Position numbers and translations under genes: made by a program
The notes under the pieces: model-generated
What the model was told of the DNA's origin: nothing
Database searches by the model: none
Seen by the model: only the letters and a program-made list of their open reading frames with translations
Part shown: piece after piece, positions 18,550 to 27,184 of the stretch
Position numbering within the stretch: position 1 is the first letter of the stretch
Layout of the letters: each line of letters starts with the position of its first letter
Source: Gp6-AA40 sp963818645
GTDB taxonomy: Bacteria; Acidobacteriota; Vicinamibacteria; Vicinamibacterales; UBA2999
Assembly: GCA_963818645.1 (NCBI GenBank)
Contig: CAWFTF010000013.1
Coordinates: 62,001 to 126,000, forward strand
DNA: 64,000 nt
Direction of reading: 5' to 3'

Positions 18550-20923
18550 GCGCGATGATCGCTGGGGCTTCGCGGCGCGACGCGAACGACGCCGCATAGC
18601 GTTCCTCGGGCGCCTCGCCGTACACCGTCGTCCGCTGGCGAGGGACCCGGCCAATCGACCGGATGATCGATTCCATCCTCTCGGGTGTCATCTCCTGACC
18701 GTGCACAGCGCCTGCTGACCGCGTGATCGTCTCGTCCATCAGCGTGCCACCCAGGTCATTGGCACCCGATTCGAGACAGACCTTCACTCCTTCCGGACCC
18801 ATCTTCACCCACGAGGTCTGAATGTTGGTGAGCACCGGGTGCAGCGCCAGCCGTGCGACCGCGTGCATCAGCACCGCCTCGCGGAAGGTCGGTCCTCGGC
18901 GTGCGCGACCCTTGAGATAGATCGGCGCCTCCATGTGGACGAATGGCAGCGGCACGAACTCTGTGAAGCCGCCGGTCTCGACCTGCAGCGCACGGATGCG
19001 AAGCAGGTGCCTTGCCCAGTGCTCGTATCGATCGACGTGGCCGTACATGATCGTCGAGGTGGTCTTGAAGCCGACGCCGTGAGCGGTGCGCATCACGTCG
19101 AGCCAGCGATCGGTGCCGATCTTGTCCGGACAGAGCACCGCGCGAACCTCATCGTCCAGGATCTCGGCCGCGGTCCCCGGCAGCGTGCCGAGGCCCGCCG
19201 CCTTCAGCGTCGTCAGGAACTCGCCAACCGGGACACCGAGCGTTGCCGCGCCCTGATGCACCTCGAGAGGTGAGAACGCGTGGATGTGCATGCCGGGAAC
19301 TGCCTGGCGAACCGCAGCACAGATTTCGAGATAGGTCTGACCGGTGAAACTCGGCTCGATTCCACCCTGCATGCACACTTCGGTCGCGCCGCGATCCCAG
19401 GCCTCGCGCGCACGCCTCGCGATCTCGTCCGTCGACAGCGTGTACGGCCGGCCGCGCAGGTTCTCGCTCAGCTTCCCTTTCGAGAAGGCACAGAACTGAC
19501 ACTTGAAGTAGCAAACGTTGGTGTAGTTGATGTTGCGGCACACCACGTACGAGATGACGTCACCGCTCGCCTCGCGACGGAGCGCGTCGGCAGCCGCGCA
19601 CACCTCTGAAAACTCGTCACCCCTGGCGCGAAACAGTCGCACGAGATCCTGTTCGTTGAGCGGCACACCGGCGCCAACGCGCGACAGGATCGATGCGATT
19701 TGCCGCGACGGCGATGTGGCGACCTGCGGCGCGACGCGCGGCAGTGCGCCTGCCATTCCTGGTGACCACTCGTCGGTGCGCGGCCAGCCATCCGCATCAA
19801 CCTTGTGCAAAAGGCTTGTCTGGAGGCTCTTGTCCACCCACGCGTGCGCGGACCGCGCGTAGGCCGGGTAGATCGCAAGCCGTTCGACGAGTTCCTTGCC
19901 GGCCGCCTTGGTCGCGCGCTCGAGCACTTTGAGGTGCGGCCATGGCGCTTCGGGATTCACGTGGTCCGGCGTGACCGGCGAGACGCCACCCCAGTCGTTG
20001 ATGCCCGCCTCGATGAGTGGGGCCAGCGCGCCGGCGCTCAGATTCGGCGGCGCCTGAATATTCATCTCCGGCGGAAAGACAAGCCTGGCAACGGCGATCG
20101 TCCACAGATGCTCCTCGAGCGCGACCGCCGGCACGCCAGCCATGCGCGTCCCGGATTTCGGACGGAAGTTCTGGATGATGATCTCCTGCAGGTGACCGTA
20201 GGTCTCGTGCAGCGCGCGCAGCGCCAGCAGCGCTTCCACGCGCTCGCGACGCGTCTCGCCGATCCCAATCAGGATGCCTGTCGTGAACGGAACACGCTGC
20301 TCACCCGCGATGCGAATCGTCTCCAGTCGAACGGACGGCACCTTGTCCGGCGATCCGTGGTGCGGTCCCCCAGGCTCACACAGTCGCTCCGACGCGCTTT
20401 CCAGCATGATGCCTTGCGAGATCGACACGCGGCGGAGCGCCGCCAGATCCGATGCCGTCATGCACCCCGGATTCACGTGCGGCAGCAGTCCCGTCTCGGT
20501 GAGCACCGCGTTCGCCGCCTCGGCCAGATACGACAACGTGGTCTCGTGACCGAGGCGCTCGAGGGACTTGCGCGCGGCTGGGTATCGCAACTCGGGTTTG
20601 TCTCCGAGCGTAAACAGCACTTCCTTGCACTGCGCAGCCTGCCCCGCTCGAGCAATCTCGAGCACGGCGTCGATCGTCAGGTACGGAGGTTTGTCCTCAG
20701 CGGGCGCCTGCGCGAAGGTGCAGTAGTGGCAGACATCGCGACAGAGTTGCGTGAGCGGTACGAAGACCTTCCGCGAGTAAGAGACGATGCTGCCGTGGGC
20801 GGCATCGCGACGGGCGGCGGCGAGGGGCATCAGGCGCCCGAGATCGCGGTACTCGGCGAGCGCTAACGCCTGATCGTCAGTGATCGCTGTGTCAGGCGAC
20901 AGATCGGCGAGCGCATCATTCAT
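18539..20923 (-). CDS. fbiC: FO synthase, fused CofG-CofH
   Basis: 794 residues with two radical SAM domains. The N-terminal CofG half has C61, C65 and C68 (QLCRDVCHYCTF), QGIMLESASERL and TGILIGIGET. The C-terminal CofH half has cysteines near 470, 474 and 477 (NVCYFKCQFCAFSKG), EVCMQGGIEP, LGTLPGTAAEIL and TSTIMYGHVDRYEHW. The two halves together make 7,8-didemethyl-8-hydroxy-5-deazariboflavin from tyrosine and a riboflavin precursor. The fused form is known from Actinobacteria; methanogens have separate proteins. It is the last gene of the minus-strand F420 operon and its 5' end overlaps cofC by 8 bp. Confidence 0.95.
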   Translation of the reverse strand: MNDALADLSPDTAITDDQALALAEYRDLGRLMPLAAARRDAAHGSIVSYSRKVFVPLTQLCRDVCHYCTFAQAPAEDKPPYLTIDAVLEIARAGQAAQCKEVLFTLGDKPELRYPAARKSLERLGHETTLSYLAEAANAVLTETGLLPHVNPGCMTASDLAALRRVSISQGIMLESASERLCEPGGPHHGSPDKVPSVRLETIRIAGEQRVPFTTGILIGIGETRRERVEALLALRALHETYGHLQEIIIQNFRPKSGTRMAGVPAVALEEHLWTIAVARLVFPPEMNIQAPPNLSAGALAPLIEAGINDWGGVSPVTPDHVNPEAPWPHLKVLERATKAAGKELVERLAIYPAYARSAHAWVDKSLQTSLLHKVDADGWPRTDEWSPGMAGALPRVAPQVATSPSRQIASILSRVGAGVPLNEQDLVRLFRARGDEFSEVCAAADALRREASGDVISYVVCRNINYTNVCYFKCQFCAFSKGKLSENLRGRPYTLSTDEIARRAREAWDRGATEVCMQGGIEPSFTGQTYLEICAAVRQAVPGMHIHAFSPLEVHQGAATLGVPVGEFLTTLKAAGLGTLPGTAAEILDDEVRAVLCPDKIGTDRWLDVMRTAHGVGFKTTSTIMYGHVDRYEHWARHLLRIRALQVETGGFTEFVPLPFVHMEAPIYLKGRARRGPTFREAVLMHAVARLALHPVLTNIQTSWVKMGPEGVKVCLESGANDLGGTLMDETITRSAGAVHGQEMTPERMESIIRSIGRVPRQRTTVYGEAPEERYAASFASRREAPAIIALRS

Positions 20924-21635
20924 GGGCCGCCGCCTCGCAGCCCGTGCGCACGAGACTCAGCGCACTCGCAGGGACCGTCGACAGGCGCGCCTGGATCTTC
21001 AGCCTCGAAAGATAGTCGTGCGTCCGAGTTGGAGACTTGCGCGAGACGAAGGCCACGAGATCGTCGCGCCGGTCGATGTCCAGGCTGAGATGCGGCGCGA
21101 AGTACACGGTCGGCGTAATACCCTGGCACTCCGCGGCGTGACAGTGCGCATTGAAGCTGTCGGGACCAAAACTGGGAGCGATGACACCCGAGGGACGGCA
21201 CGCGAGAAGATTGGTTCCCCCGTCGCTCGATCGCACGAGCGCGATCGCTGGCGGGTGATCGATCAGGTCGATCATCTCCTCGATGTCCTCTGGCGACACA
21301 TGGGGAAGGTCTGCAGGCACGACGACCATCCCCGCGTCGAGGCTGCCGGTCAGATACTTGACGACGCGCGTCACAGCCGCGTTCATGCCGATGGCCGCCG
21401 TCTCCATGAGCACGATGGCTTTGTGCCGTCGCGCCACAGCCGCGGCCGCGCGATCCGCGGTCACGACAATCACACCGGCCAGGCGCTCACAGGCATCGAC
21501 TGCGGTGAGCACATCCTCCAGCATCACGCGCGCAAGCTCACTGCGCTCGCCAGCATCAAGCACGCCGGCGAGCCGCTGCTTCGCGAGCCGGAACGGCTTG
21601 ACGAGCACGACCGCCCAGACGTCCCGGCCGGTCAT
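20916..21635 (-). CDS. cofC: 2-phospho-L-lactate guanylyltransferase
   Basis: 239 residues with CofC/FbiD hallmarks: the nucleotide-binding N-terminus VLVKPFRLAKQRLAGVL near residue 11, VVPADLPHVSPEDIEEM near 125, the DGGTNLLACRPSG loop near 159, and FGPDSFNAHCHAAECQGI. It activates the phospho-acid (2-phospholactate or phosphoenolpyruvate) with GTP for transfer to FO. Coupled to cofD by a 4-bp overlap and to the FO synthase gene by an 8-bp overlap. Confidence 0.92.
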   Translation of the reverse strand: MTGRDVWAVVLVKPFRLAKQRLAGVLDAGERSELARVMLEDVLTAVDACERLAGVIVVTADRAAAAVARRHKAIVLMETAAIGMNAAVTRVVKYLTGSLDAGMVVVPADLPHVSPEDIEEMIDLIDHPPAIALVRSSDGGTNLLACRPSGVIAPSFGPDSFNAHCHAAECQGITPTVYFAPHLSLDIDRRDDLVAFVSRKSPTRTHDYLSRLKIQARLSTVPASALSLVRTGCEAAAHE

Positions 21636-22621
21636 GCGTACACCCCCGCCGTCATGTGACGCGCGACCACGCGCTCGAGGCGAGACGGCGCCAGCCTCCC
21701 CGCGAAGGCGAGCGCCTCACGTCCCAGGTGGGTGCGATCCGCGAGGTCCTGCATGAGGGTGCGAGTGACATGCACGGGCAGATCGATGACCGCGGCATCG
21801 TCACGATCGACGGTATCGACAATGAGCCCGTCGATCAGCCCGCGATAGTGCTCCGCGATCGACACATTGGTCACCGGCGTGCCAAGCTCCGACATGATCT
21901 TCGCGGTCGGCCCCTTGACCGCCTGGCCGCCGATGATCGGCGACACGGCAACGATGGGTGCAGTGGCCTGATGAAGCGCGGCGCGCATCCCCGGAATCGA
22001 GAGAATCGGATCGATGCTCAGATGCGGGTTCGATGGACAGATGATGATCGCGCGCGACGCGTCGAAGATGGCGTGGCTGACGGCGGCCGACACTCGCGTC
22101 AGGCAGGCGCCTGCGAACCAGAGCGATCGCACTCGCGGACGGCAGCGCTGCTCCACGAAGTAGCGCTGGAACTCGAGCGAGCCCTCGTCGGTTTCGACAA
22201 TGGTCCGGACATCTTCGTCGGTCATCGGCAGGATCCGCGGGCCGACGCCAAGCCGATGCGCCACCTGCTCCACGAAGTCCGTCAGGGTGCCACCGCCCCG
22301 CAGATACCGCGTCCGTTCGACGTGCATCGCCAGATCGCGATCGCCGAGCTGAAACCAGCTCTCGCCGCCGATCTCGCGCAGCGACGACATGAAGTTCCAC
22401 GTCTCGTCGGCGCGACCCCATCCGCGCTCCGGGTCGGAAAGCCCGGCCAGCGTGTACAACACGGTGTCGATGTCGGGTGAGATTCTGAGACCGACAAAGT
22501 CGAAGTCGTCGCCAGTGTTGACGAGGACTGTAAGCTCGCCGGCACCGAGCGATCGAGAAAGGCCAAGGGCTAACTTGGCGCCACCAATACCTCCGCACAG
22601 AGCCAGCACCGATCCAGTCAT
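21632..22621 (-). CDS. cofD: 2-phospho-L-lactate transferase
   Basis: 329 residues from MTGSVLALCGGIGGAKLALGL, the glycine-rich nucleotide loop of CofD/FbiA. Further motifs are VNTGDDFDFVGLRISPDIDTVLYTL spread over 33-58, GWGRADETW, GDRDLAMHVERTRYLRGGGTLTD, IICPSNPHLSIDPIL and PIIGGQAVKGPTAKIM. It joins the activated phospho-acid to FO to give F420-0 or its dehydro form. The ATG at 22621 overlaps the cofE stop by 4 bp; an in-frame upstream extension is cofE sequence. Confidence 0.93.
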   Translation of the reverse strand: MTGSVLALCGGIGGAKLALGLSRSLGAGELTVLVNTGDDFDFVGLRISPDIDTVLYTLAGLSDPERGWGRADETWNFMSSLREIGGESWFQLGDRDLAMHVERTRYLRGGGTLTDFVEQVAHRLGVGPRILPMTDEDVRTIVETDEGSLEFQRYFVEQRCRPRVRSLWFAGACLTRVSAAVSHAIFDASRAIIICPSNPHLSIDPILSIPGMRAALHQATAPIVAVSPIIGGQAVKGPTAKIMSELGTPVTNVSIAEHYRGLIDGLIVDTVDRDDAAVIDLPVHVTRTLMQDLADRTHLGREALAFAGRLAPSRLERVVARHMTAGVYA

Positions 22622-23386
22622 CGGAACATGTCCATTTCTCTCGGCCTGACCAGTGAGGAGGCCGGGACGTAGTCCGCTGGCCACGTGAGCCCGCGGATGT
22701 GCACGGCGGGCAGGCCTTCGTCTGCCTCACCCATGAGGAGCGACGCGGCAGACGCGATCTGATCCGCGAGAGCCACTTCGGTCACACGCATCTCCCGGCC
22801 GAACAGGTCGGGCGCGCCGACCAGATTCCAGAGCGCGGGAATACCGGCGGCACCGAGGGCAACGCCCACGACCCCGTTGCGCCACGGCCGCCCGAAGCTG
22901 TCGTTGATGACGACGCCGACCTCCACGCCGAAGTCCTGATCGAGACGTGCCTTGATCCGTGCCGCCGATGCATCGGGCGCACAGGGAAGCAGCAGGACGC
23001 GAGAACGGCCGTCAGGGCCGACGTTGGACTGATCGACGCCCGCGTTCGCCATCACGAAGCCGAGGCGATGGGCGACGATCAGCACATCTTTCTTGTGACG
23101 TACAACTTCCGTTGACTCGCGCAGGATCACTTCGACGAGCCTCGCGTCCTTGCCAACTTCACGCGCCAGTGTGCAGGCGCGGGCCGAAGGCTCGACGTCC
23201 GCGAGATCGACGATGCGCCCCTCCGCCTTCGAGACGATCTTTTGCGCAACGACCAGGATGTCGCCGTCCCGCGGCGCGATCTGCATCTCGTCGCAGCGCA
23301 CCCGCGAGCAGCCCGGCCAGATCGTCGCCAGGAGCGATGAGCGGAAGCCCTTCGAGCGCGCACAGCGCGAGCCGCCGCGCGCTCAT
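22618..23386 (-). CDS. cofE: Coenzyme F420:L-glutamate ligase, frameshifted near 23297
   Basis: About 255 residues once frames are joined. The start ATG at 23386 gives MSARRLALCALEGLPLIAPG, a typical CofE opening, overlapping the npdG stop by ATGA. After LLAGALR the frame slips by one base into IAPRDGDILVVAQKIVSKAEGR. Conserved parts follow: RESTEVVRHKKDVLIVAHRLGFVMANAGVDQSN across about 78-112, VVINDSFGRPWRNGVVGVALG, and DLFGREM. It adds glutamate to F420-0. It lacks the C-terminal nitroreductase-like domain of mycobacterial FbiB. A length of 3n+1 fits one inserted base, so the gene is probably functional. Confidence 0.88.
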
Positions 23387-24057
23387 GCATCCCCTTCGCC
23401 CGCGCAGGGAAGACCGGTGATCCGAATGCCGGCACCCGGGACCTTGTACTTCCGGTTGATGGCGATCAGGACAGAGGTCAGCGCTTCCGCGGCGACCGAG
23501 TTGGCCAGGCTGCCTCCATCGACGCCGCGCGTGGCCACGAGGCCGGCCAAATCGACCACCCGTGCGCGCGCCTCGGTATCGTCGCTGAAGACGAGCACGT
23601 CGCAGTCGGCGCGCTCGGCGCCGTGAAGCTTCTTCGCGCCGACGTTGTGAAAGGCGGACACCACGCGCACGCCAGGCCCGAGCATGCGCTGCGCCACGAC
23701 AGCCGGCGACCCGGCGGCTGGAAGCTGCACGACCGAGACCTTCGGCGGCACGAGTGGGACGGCGGCGTCCACCACGATCTTGCCCTCGACCTCGCCCCGG
23801 ATCTCGTCGACGATCGCGTCGTGGCTTGCGTACGGTACGGACAGGACCACGATGTCGGCGGCACGGGCCGCAGCGGTGTTCTCGTCGCCGCGAACGCACC
23901 CGCCGCCCGCGCACAGCTCGCGCGCCGTCGCTTCGGCTTTCCCCTTGTCTCTCGACCCGATCACGATCGGATAGCCCGCACGAGCCCACAGGCGAGCCAG
24001 CCCCGATCCGAGGTCGCCCGTCCCCCCGATGATCGCAATCGTTGGTGTGTCCGGCAT
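23383..24057 (-). CDS. npdG: F420-dependent NADP reductase
   Basis: 224 residues. The N-terminal Rossmann motif IAIIGGTGDLGSGLARLWARAG binds NADP; SRDKGKAEA follows strand 2. Then come VLSVPYASHDAIVDEI, KIVVDAAVPLVPP, VSAFHNVGAKKLH and VFSDDTEARARVVDLAGLV, all as in NpdG/Fno. It exchanges hydride between F420H2 and NADP(H), supplying reduced F420 to enzymes such as the LLM protein at 17599. The ATG at 24057 is chosen because similarity starts there. First gene of the five-gene F420 set. Confidence 0.92.
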   Translation of the reverse strand: MPDTPTIAIIGGTGDLGSGLARLWARAGYPIVIGSRDKGKAEATARELCAGGGCVRGDENTAAARAADIVVLSVPYASHDAIVDEIRGEVEGKIVVDAAVPLVPPKVSVVQLPAAGSPAVVAQRMLGPGVRVVSAFHNVGAKKLHGAERADCDVLVFSDDTEARARVVDLAGLVATRGVDGGSLANSVAAEALTSVLIAINRKYKVPGAGIRITGLPCAGEGDA

Positions 24058-24062
24058 CCGAT

Positions 24063-25631
24063 TCAACCCCTGAATCGTTTCCAATCGACCCCGTACTTCC
24101 GCACCTTGTAGTTGAACACCCGGCCGGTCGTCTTCAGCAGGCGCGCCGCCTTCGCTCGATTGCCGCGCGCGCTCTTGAGTGCGTCCTGCAGGATGTCTTT
24201 CTCGAACGCCTCCGTCGCCTGCTCGAGCGACTGCTCGATCACGGTGCCGGTCTCCTCCGCCGTCTGGAGCGTGGGCGGCAGATGGTGCGCATGCAGCACC
24301 TGCTCGTTGCACACCACGACCGCGCGCTCGATGGCGTTCTCGAGCTCGCGCACGTTGCCGGGCCAGTGATAGGCCATCAGCATGTCGATCGCCGGCGTCG
24401 CGATGCGTTTGACGTTCTTCGCGTGCTGCGTGGCGAACTTCTCCAGGAAGAAGTTGGCGAGCTGCAGGACGTCCGTCTTGTGATCGCGCAGCGGCGGAAT
24501 GAAGATGGCGAAGACGTTCAGGCGATAGAACAGGTCTTCGCGGAACCCCTTGCCGACAATGGCGACTTCGAGATCCTTGTTGGTCGCGGCGATGAGGCGG
24601 ATGTCGGTCTGAATCGTCTGCGTCCCACCGAGGCGCTCGAACTCGCGCGCCTGGAGCACGCGCAGCAGCTTGACCTGCGTCGCCAGATTCAGCTCGCCGA
24701 TTTCGTCGAGGAAGAGCGTGCCCCCTTCGGCCAGCTCGAAGCGCCCCTTCTTCGGCGCGTGGGCACCTGTGAACGCGCCCTTCTCGTACCCGAACAGCTC
24801 AGACTCGATCAGATCGTTCGGCAGCGCCGCGCAGCTCACCTTGATGAACGGCTTCTTCGCGCGCGCGGAGTTGTGATGAATGGCGTGGGCGATCAGCTCT
24901 TTGCCGGTGCCCGATTCCCCGCGCAGGAGCACCGTGGTGTTGGTCTTCGCGACCTGCTCGACCTGCGCGTACACATCCTGCATCTGACGGCTGGCGCCGA
25001 TGATGTTGGAGAAGCCGTAGCGCTCGTTGAGCTCCAGCCGCAGGTGAGCGTTCTCTTCGACCAATCGCTGACGATCGGCTTCGATCAGGCGATGTACTTT
25101 CATCGCCTGCGCGATCATCGCGCCGACCACTGCCAGAAACGTGACCGTGCGCTCGTACTCGCGGTTCGGCGTGTACTCCAGTTCGACGTCGAGCTGGCCC
25201 AGTGTCTGGCCTTCGTACGGGATCGGCACCGCGATGTAGGTGACCTTCTCGCGGCCGGACGACCGTGCGCTCATCTGCGTCGGGAATCGCAGCTCTGGCC
25301 GCGCGACCGGAACGACGATCGGCTTGCCATTGCGAACCGCATCGCCGACGACGCTCTCGCTGAATCCGTGCCGCACCGGCTTGGCGCGCTCGAGCCGCCG
25401 TCCCGACGACGCCTCGACGTCCACCTCTCCGGTCTCCTGATTGAGCAGGACGACACGGCTCGACAAGGCGCCGAAGCACACACTCAGGGTTTCGAGGACG
25501 CTTTGAAGCCCGCGCTTGAAATCCGCTGCCGCCAGCAGTGCCTGGCTCGCGCCCAGCAGCGCTGAAAGTTTTTGGATCTCTTCGTGGGAGTGCGTCCAGT
25601 CCAGTACTTGTGCCGATGAGCCGAATGACAT
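24063..25631 (-). CDS. Sigma-54-dependent activator with GAF domain (NifA-like architecture)
   Basis: 522 residues. The N-terminal GAF sensor spans about 25-190 (LLGASQALLAAADFKRGLQSVL, VVGAMIAQAMKVHRL). The AAA+ domain spans about 220-450 with Walker A GESGTGKE, the sigma-54 contact GAFTGA, Walker B GGTLFLDEIGEL and YHWPGNVRELENAIERAVVV. A C-terminal Fis-type helix-turn-helix (ARGNRAKAARLLKTTGRVFNYKVRK) ends the protein. It activates sigma-54 promoters in response to an unknown signal. Only 5 bp separate it from npdG, so F420 genes may be downstream in the same transcript. The ATG at 25631 is preferred; the longer in-frame extension to 25841 lacks domain features. Confidence 0.92.
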   Translation of the reverse strand: MSFGSSAQVLDWTHSHEEIQKLSALLGASQALLAAADFKRGLQSVLETLSVCFGALSSRVVLLNQETGEVDVEASSGRRLERAKPVRHGFSESVVGDAVRNGKPIVVPVARPELRFPTQMSARSSGREKVTYIAVPIPYEGQTLGQLDVELEYTPNREYERTVTFLAVVGAMIAQAMKVHRLIEADRQRLVEENAHLRLELNERYGFSNIIGASRQMQDVYAQVEQVAKTNTTVLLRGESGTGKELIAHAIHHNSARAKKPFIKVSCAALPNDLIESELFGYEKGAFTGAHAPKKGRFELAEGGTLFLDEIGELNLATQVKLLRVLQAREFERLGGTQTIQTDIRLIAATNKDLEVAIVGKGFREDLFYRLNVFAIFIPPLRDHKTDVLQLANFFLEKFATQHAKNVKRIATPAIDMLMAYHWPGNVRELENAIERAVVVCNEQVLHAHHLPPTLQTAEETGTVIEQSLEQATEAFEKDILQDALKSARGNRAKAARLLKTTGRVFNYKVRKYGVDWKRFRG

Positions 25632-25833
25632 GGGACGCTCCGGGGCCCGATGCGCCGCTGCCATAGGGCGGCCAGGCCCTGCCCCGGACGCAGCAAACGG
25701 CAGTCCACGTTCGAGCGATCGCGGCCACGCGAAAATGTTGGCGTTTGGGCCGATCGCGCGATCGCCGTCGATCACGTCGCTACATCTATGTCGTGAAACG
25801 AATGGCTGTCGACAATGATGTACGACGCCTCGC

Positions 25834-27108
25834 TTACCCACACCAGTCGTGAATCGTGAGCGCCAGCGTCTTGGTCGCGATCACGAGGTTGTCGAGCGGA
25901 AGCCATTCGTTCGTCGCATGCATCTGAGCCGTCACGCCCGGGCCGAAGATCACGGTGGGCGTGTCGCCGTGACGAATGAGGAACCGCGTGTCTGCGGCTC
26001 CCATACGGCCGCTGTAGACCGGTGCCTGTCCAGTGACTTCGCGAAAACCCTGCGCGACCGTCATCACGATCGGGTGATCGAGAGGAATCTCAGCGCCTTC
26101 GGCGATGAGTCCTTCGAACCAGACCTCCGGCTGATGCGTACTGAGCCAGGGATCCTGATCGCAGACGTTCCGGATGAACGTCTGGAAGTCCTTCTTGACC
26201 TGCTCGATGTCCTCCTGCGGCATCAACCCCATGCTGCCGCGAAGAATCGCCCGGTCGGGCGTGGCGCTCGCATAGTGCCCCGCTTCAAATTTGCCGACCG
26301 CGCACGGTAAAGCGCCACGATTGTCGGGAAAGAGCGGATGGGTCAGCGTGTTGATCCGCAACCCCTCGAAGTCCTCGATGGCCTTGGCAATCTTGTAGCC
26401 CTTGTCCAGGGCGTTGATCGCCTCCCAGCGCCGTGAGATGCCGGCCGGTTTCCCGCGCACGTCGACGACGAACCACAGGCGTCCGATGCACGCAGGCTGT
26501 ACGTGCAGGTCGCTGGTCTCGAGCGAGATGCCGGCGTCGGCTTTGTACCCCCGGGTGACGCAGGCGAGCGTGCCCAGCCCGCTGACCTCCTCGTCCATGA
26601 CGTACTCGAGAATGACGGTCCCGCGTGGCGCAAGCCCGATGTCGAGCAGCGCCTTGAGCGCCATGGTCATGGCTGCCAATCCGCCCTTCATGTCGGATGA
26701 GCCACGGCCGAGAATCTTTCCTTCCCTGAGCTCACCGCAGAGCGGGTCGAACTGCCAGTCGCTGACCGGCGTCCACGGAATCGTGTCGACATGTCCGTTG
26801 AACAGCAGCGAGCGGGCCGCCGGATCACCGCGATGGATGCCCACCACGTTCGGCCGGCCTGAAAAGTCACGCCCCTTGGCTGGGATGTACGCAGGATGCT
26901 TCGCGAGCTCCGTCAAATCGGGCACCCACTTGTCCACCTGGAGGCCCATCGCGGTCAGGCTCGCGGCGATAAAGTCCTGGATCGGACCTTCTTTTCCAGT
27001 CTCGCTATCGAACTGAATCAGCCGCTTCAGGAATTCCGCGATCTCGGCCGTCTTGGCATCGACGGCTTCCACAATCTCCACTCGCTTATTCGTCGCCACA
27101 GTCGGCAT
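25834..27108 (-). CDS. M20-family ArgE/DapE-like deacylase
   Basis: 424 residues of the M20 metallopeptidase fold: LLFNGHVDTIPW (first zinc His and Asp), GRGSSDMKGGLAAM (bridging Asp), EYVMDEEVSGLG (catalytic Glu pair), SLETSDLH, and the C-terminal zinc His in AQMHATNEWLPLDNLVIATK. It cleaves an amide such as an N-acyl amino acid. No signal peptide, so cytosolic. It lies about 200 bp upstream of the sigma-54 activator on the same strand; that gap holds no recognised site. Confidence 0.88.
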   Translation of the reverse strand: MPTVATNKRVEIVEAVDAKTAEIAEFLKRLIQFDSETGKEGPIQDFIAASLTAMGLQVDKWVPDLTELAKHPAYIPAKGRDFSGRPNVVGIHRGDPAARSLLFNGHVDTIPWTPVSDWQFDPLCGELREGKILGRGSSDMKGGLAAMTMALKALLDIGLAPRGTVILEYVMDEEVSGLGTLACVTRGYKADAGISLETSDLHVQPACIGRLWFVVDVRGKPAGISRRWEAINALDKGYKIAKAIEDFEGLRINTLTHPLFPDNRGALPCAVGKFEAGHYASATPDRAILRGSMGLMPQEDIEQVKKDFQTFIRNVCDQDPWLSTHQPEVWFEGLIAEGAEIPLDHPIVMTVAQGFREVTGQAPVYSGRMGAADTRFLIRHGDTPTVIFGPGVTAQMHATNEWLPLDNLVIATKTLALTIHDWCG

Positions 27109-27184
27109 CGCTTCGTCTCCCTATTTGAGATCTGGAGGCATCGGAGAGATCGGAGGGATCCGAGCCCCCCGTTTCCGATTCAAA

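Noticed and set aside
25632..25841. N-terminal extension of the sigma-54 activator
   Set aside because: No domain or ribosome site supports it, and its end overlaps the M20 deacylase gene; the ATG at 25631 begins the recognisable protein.
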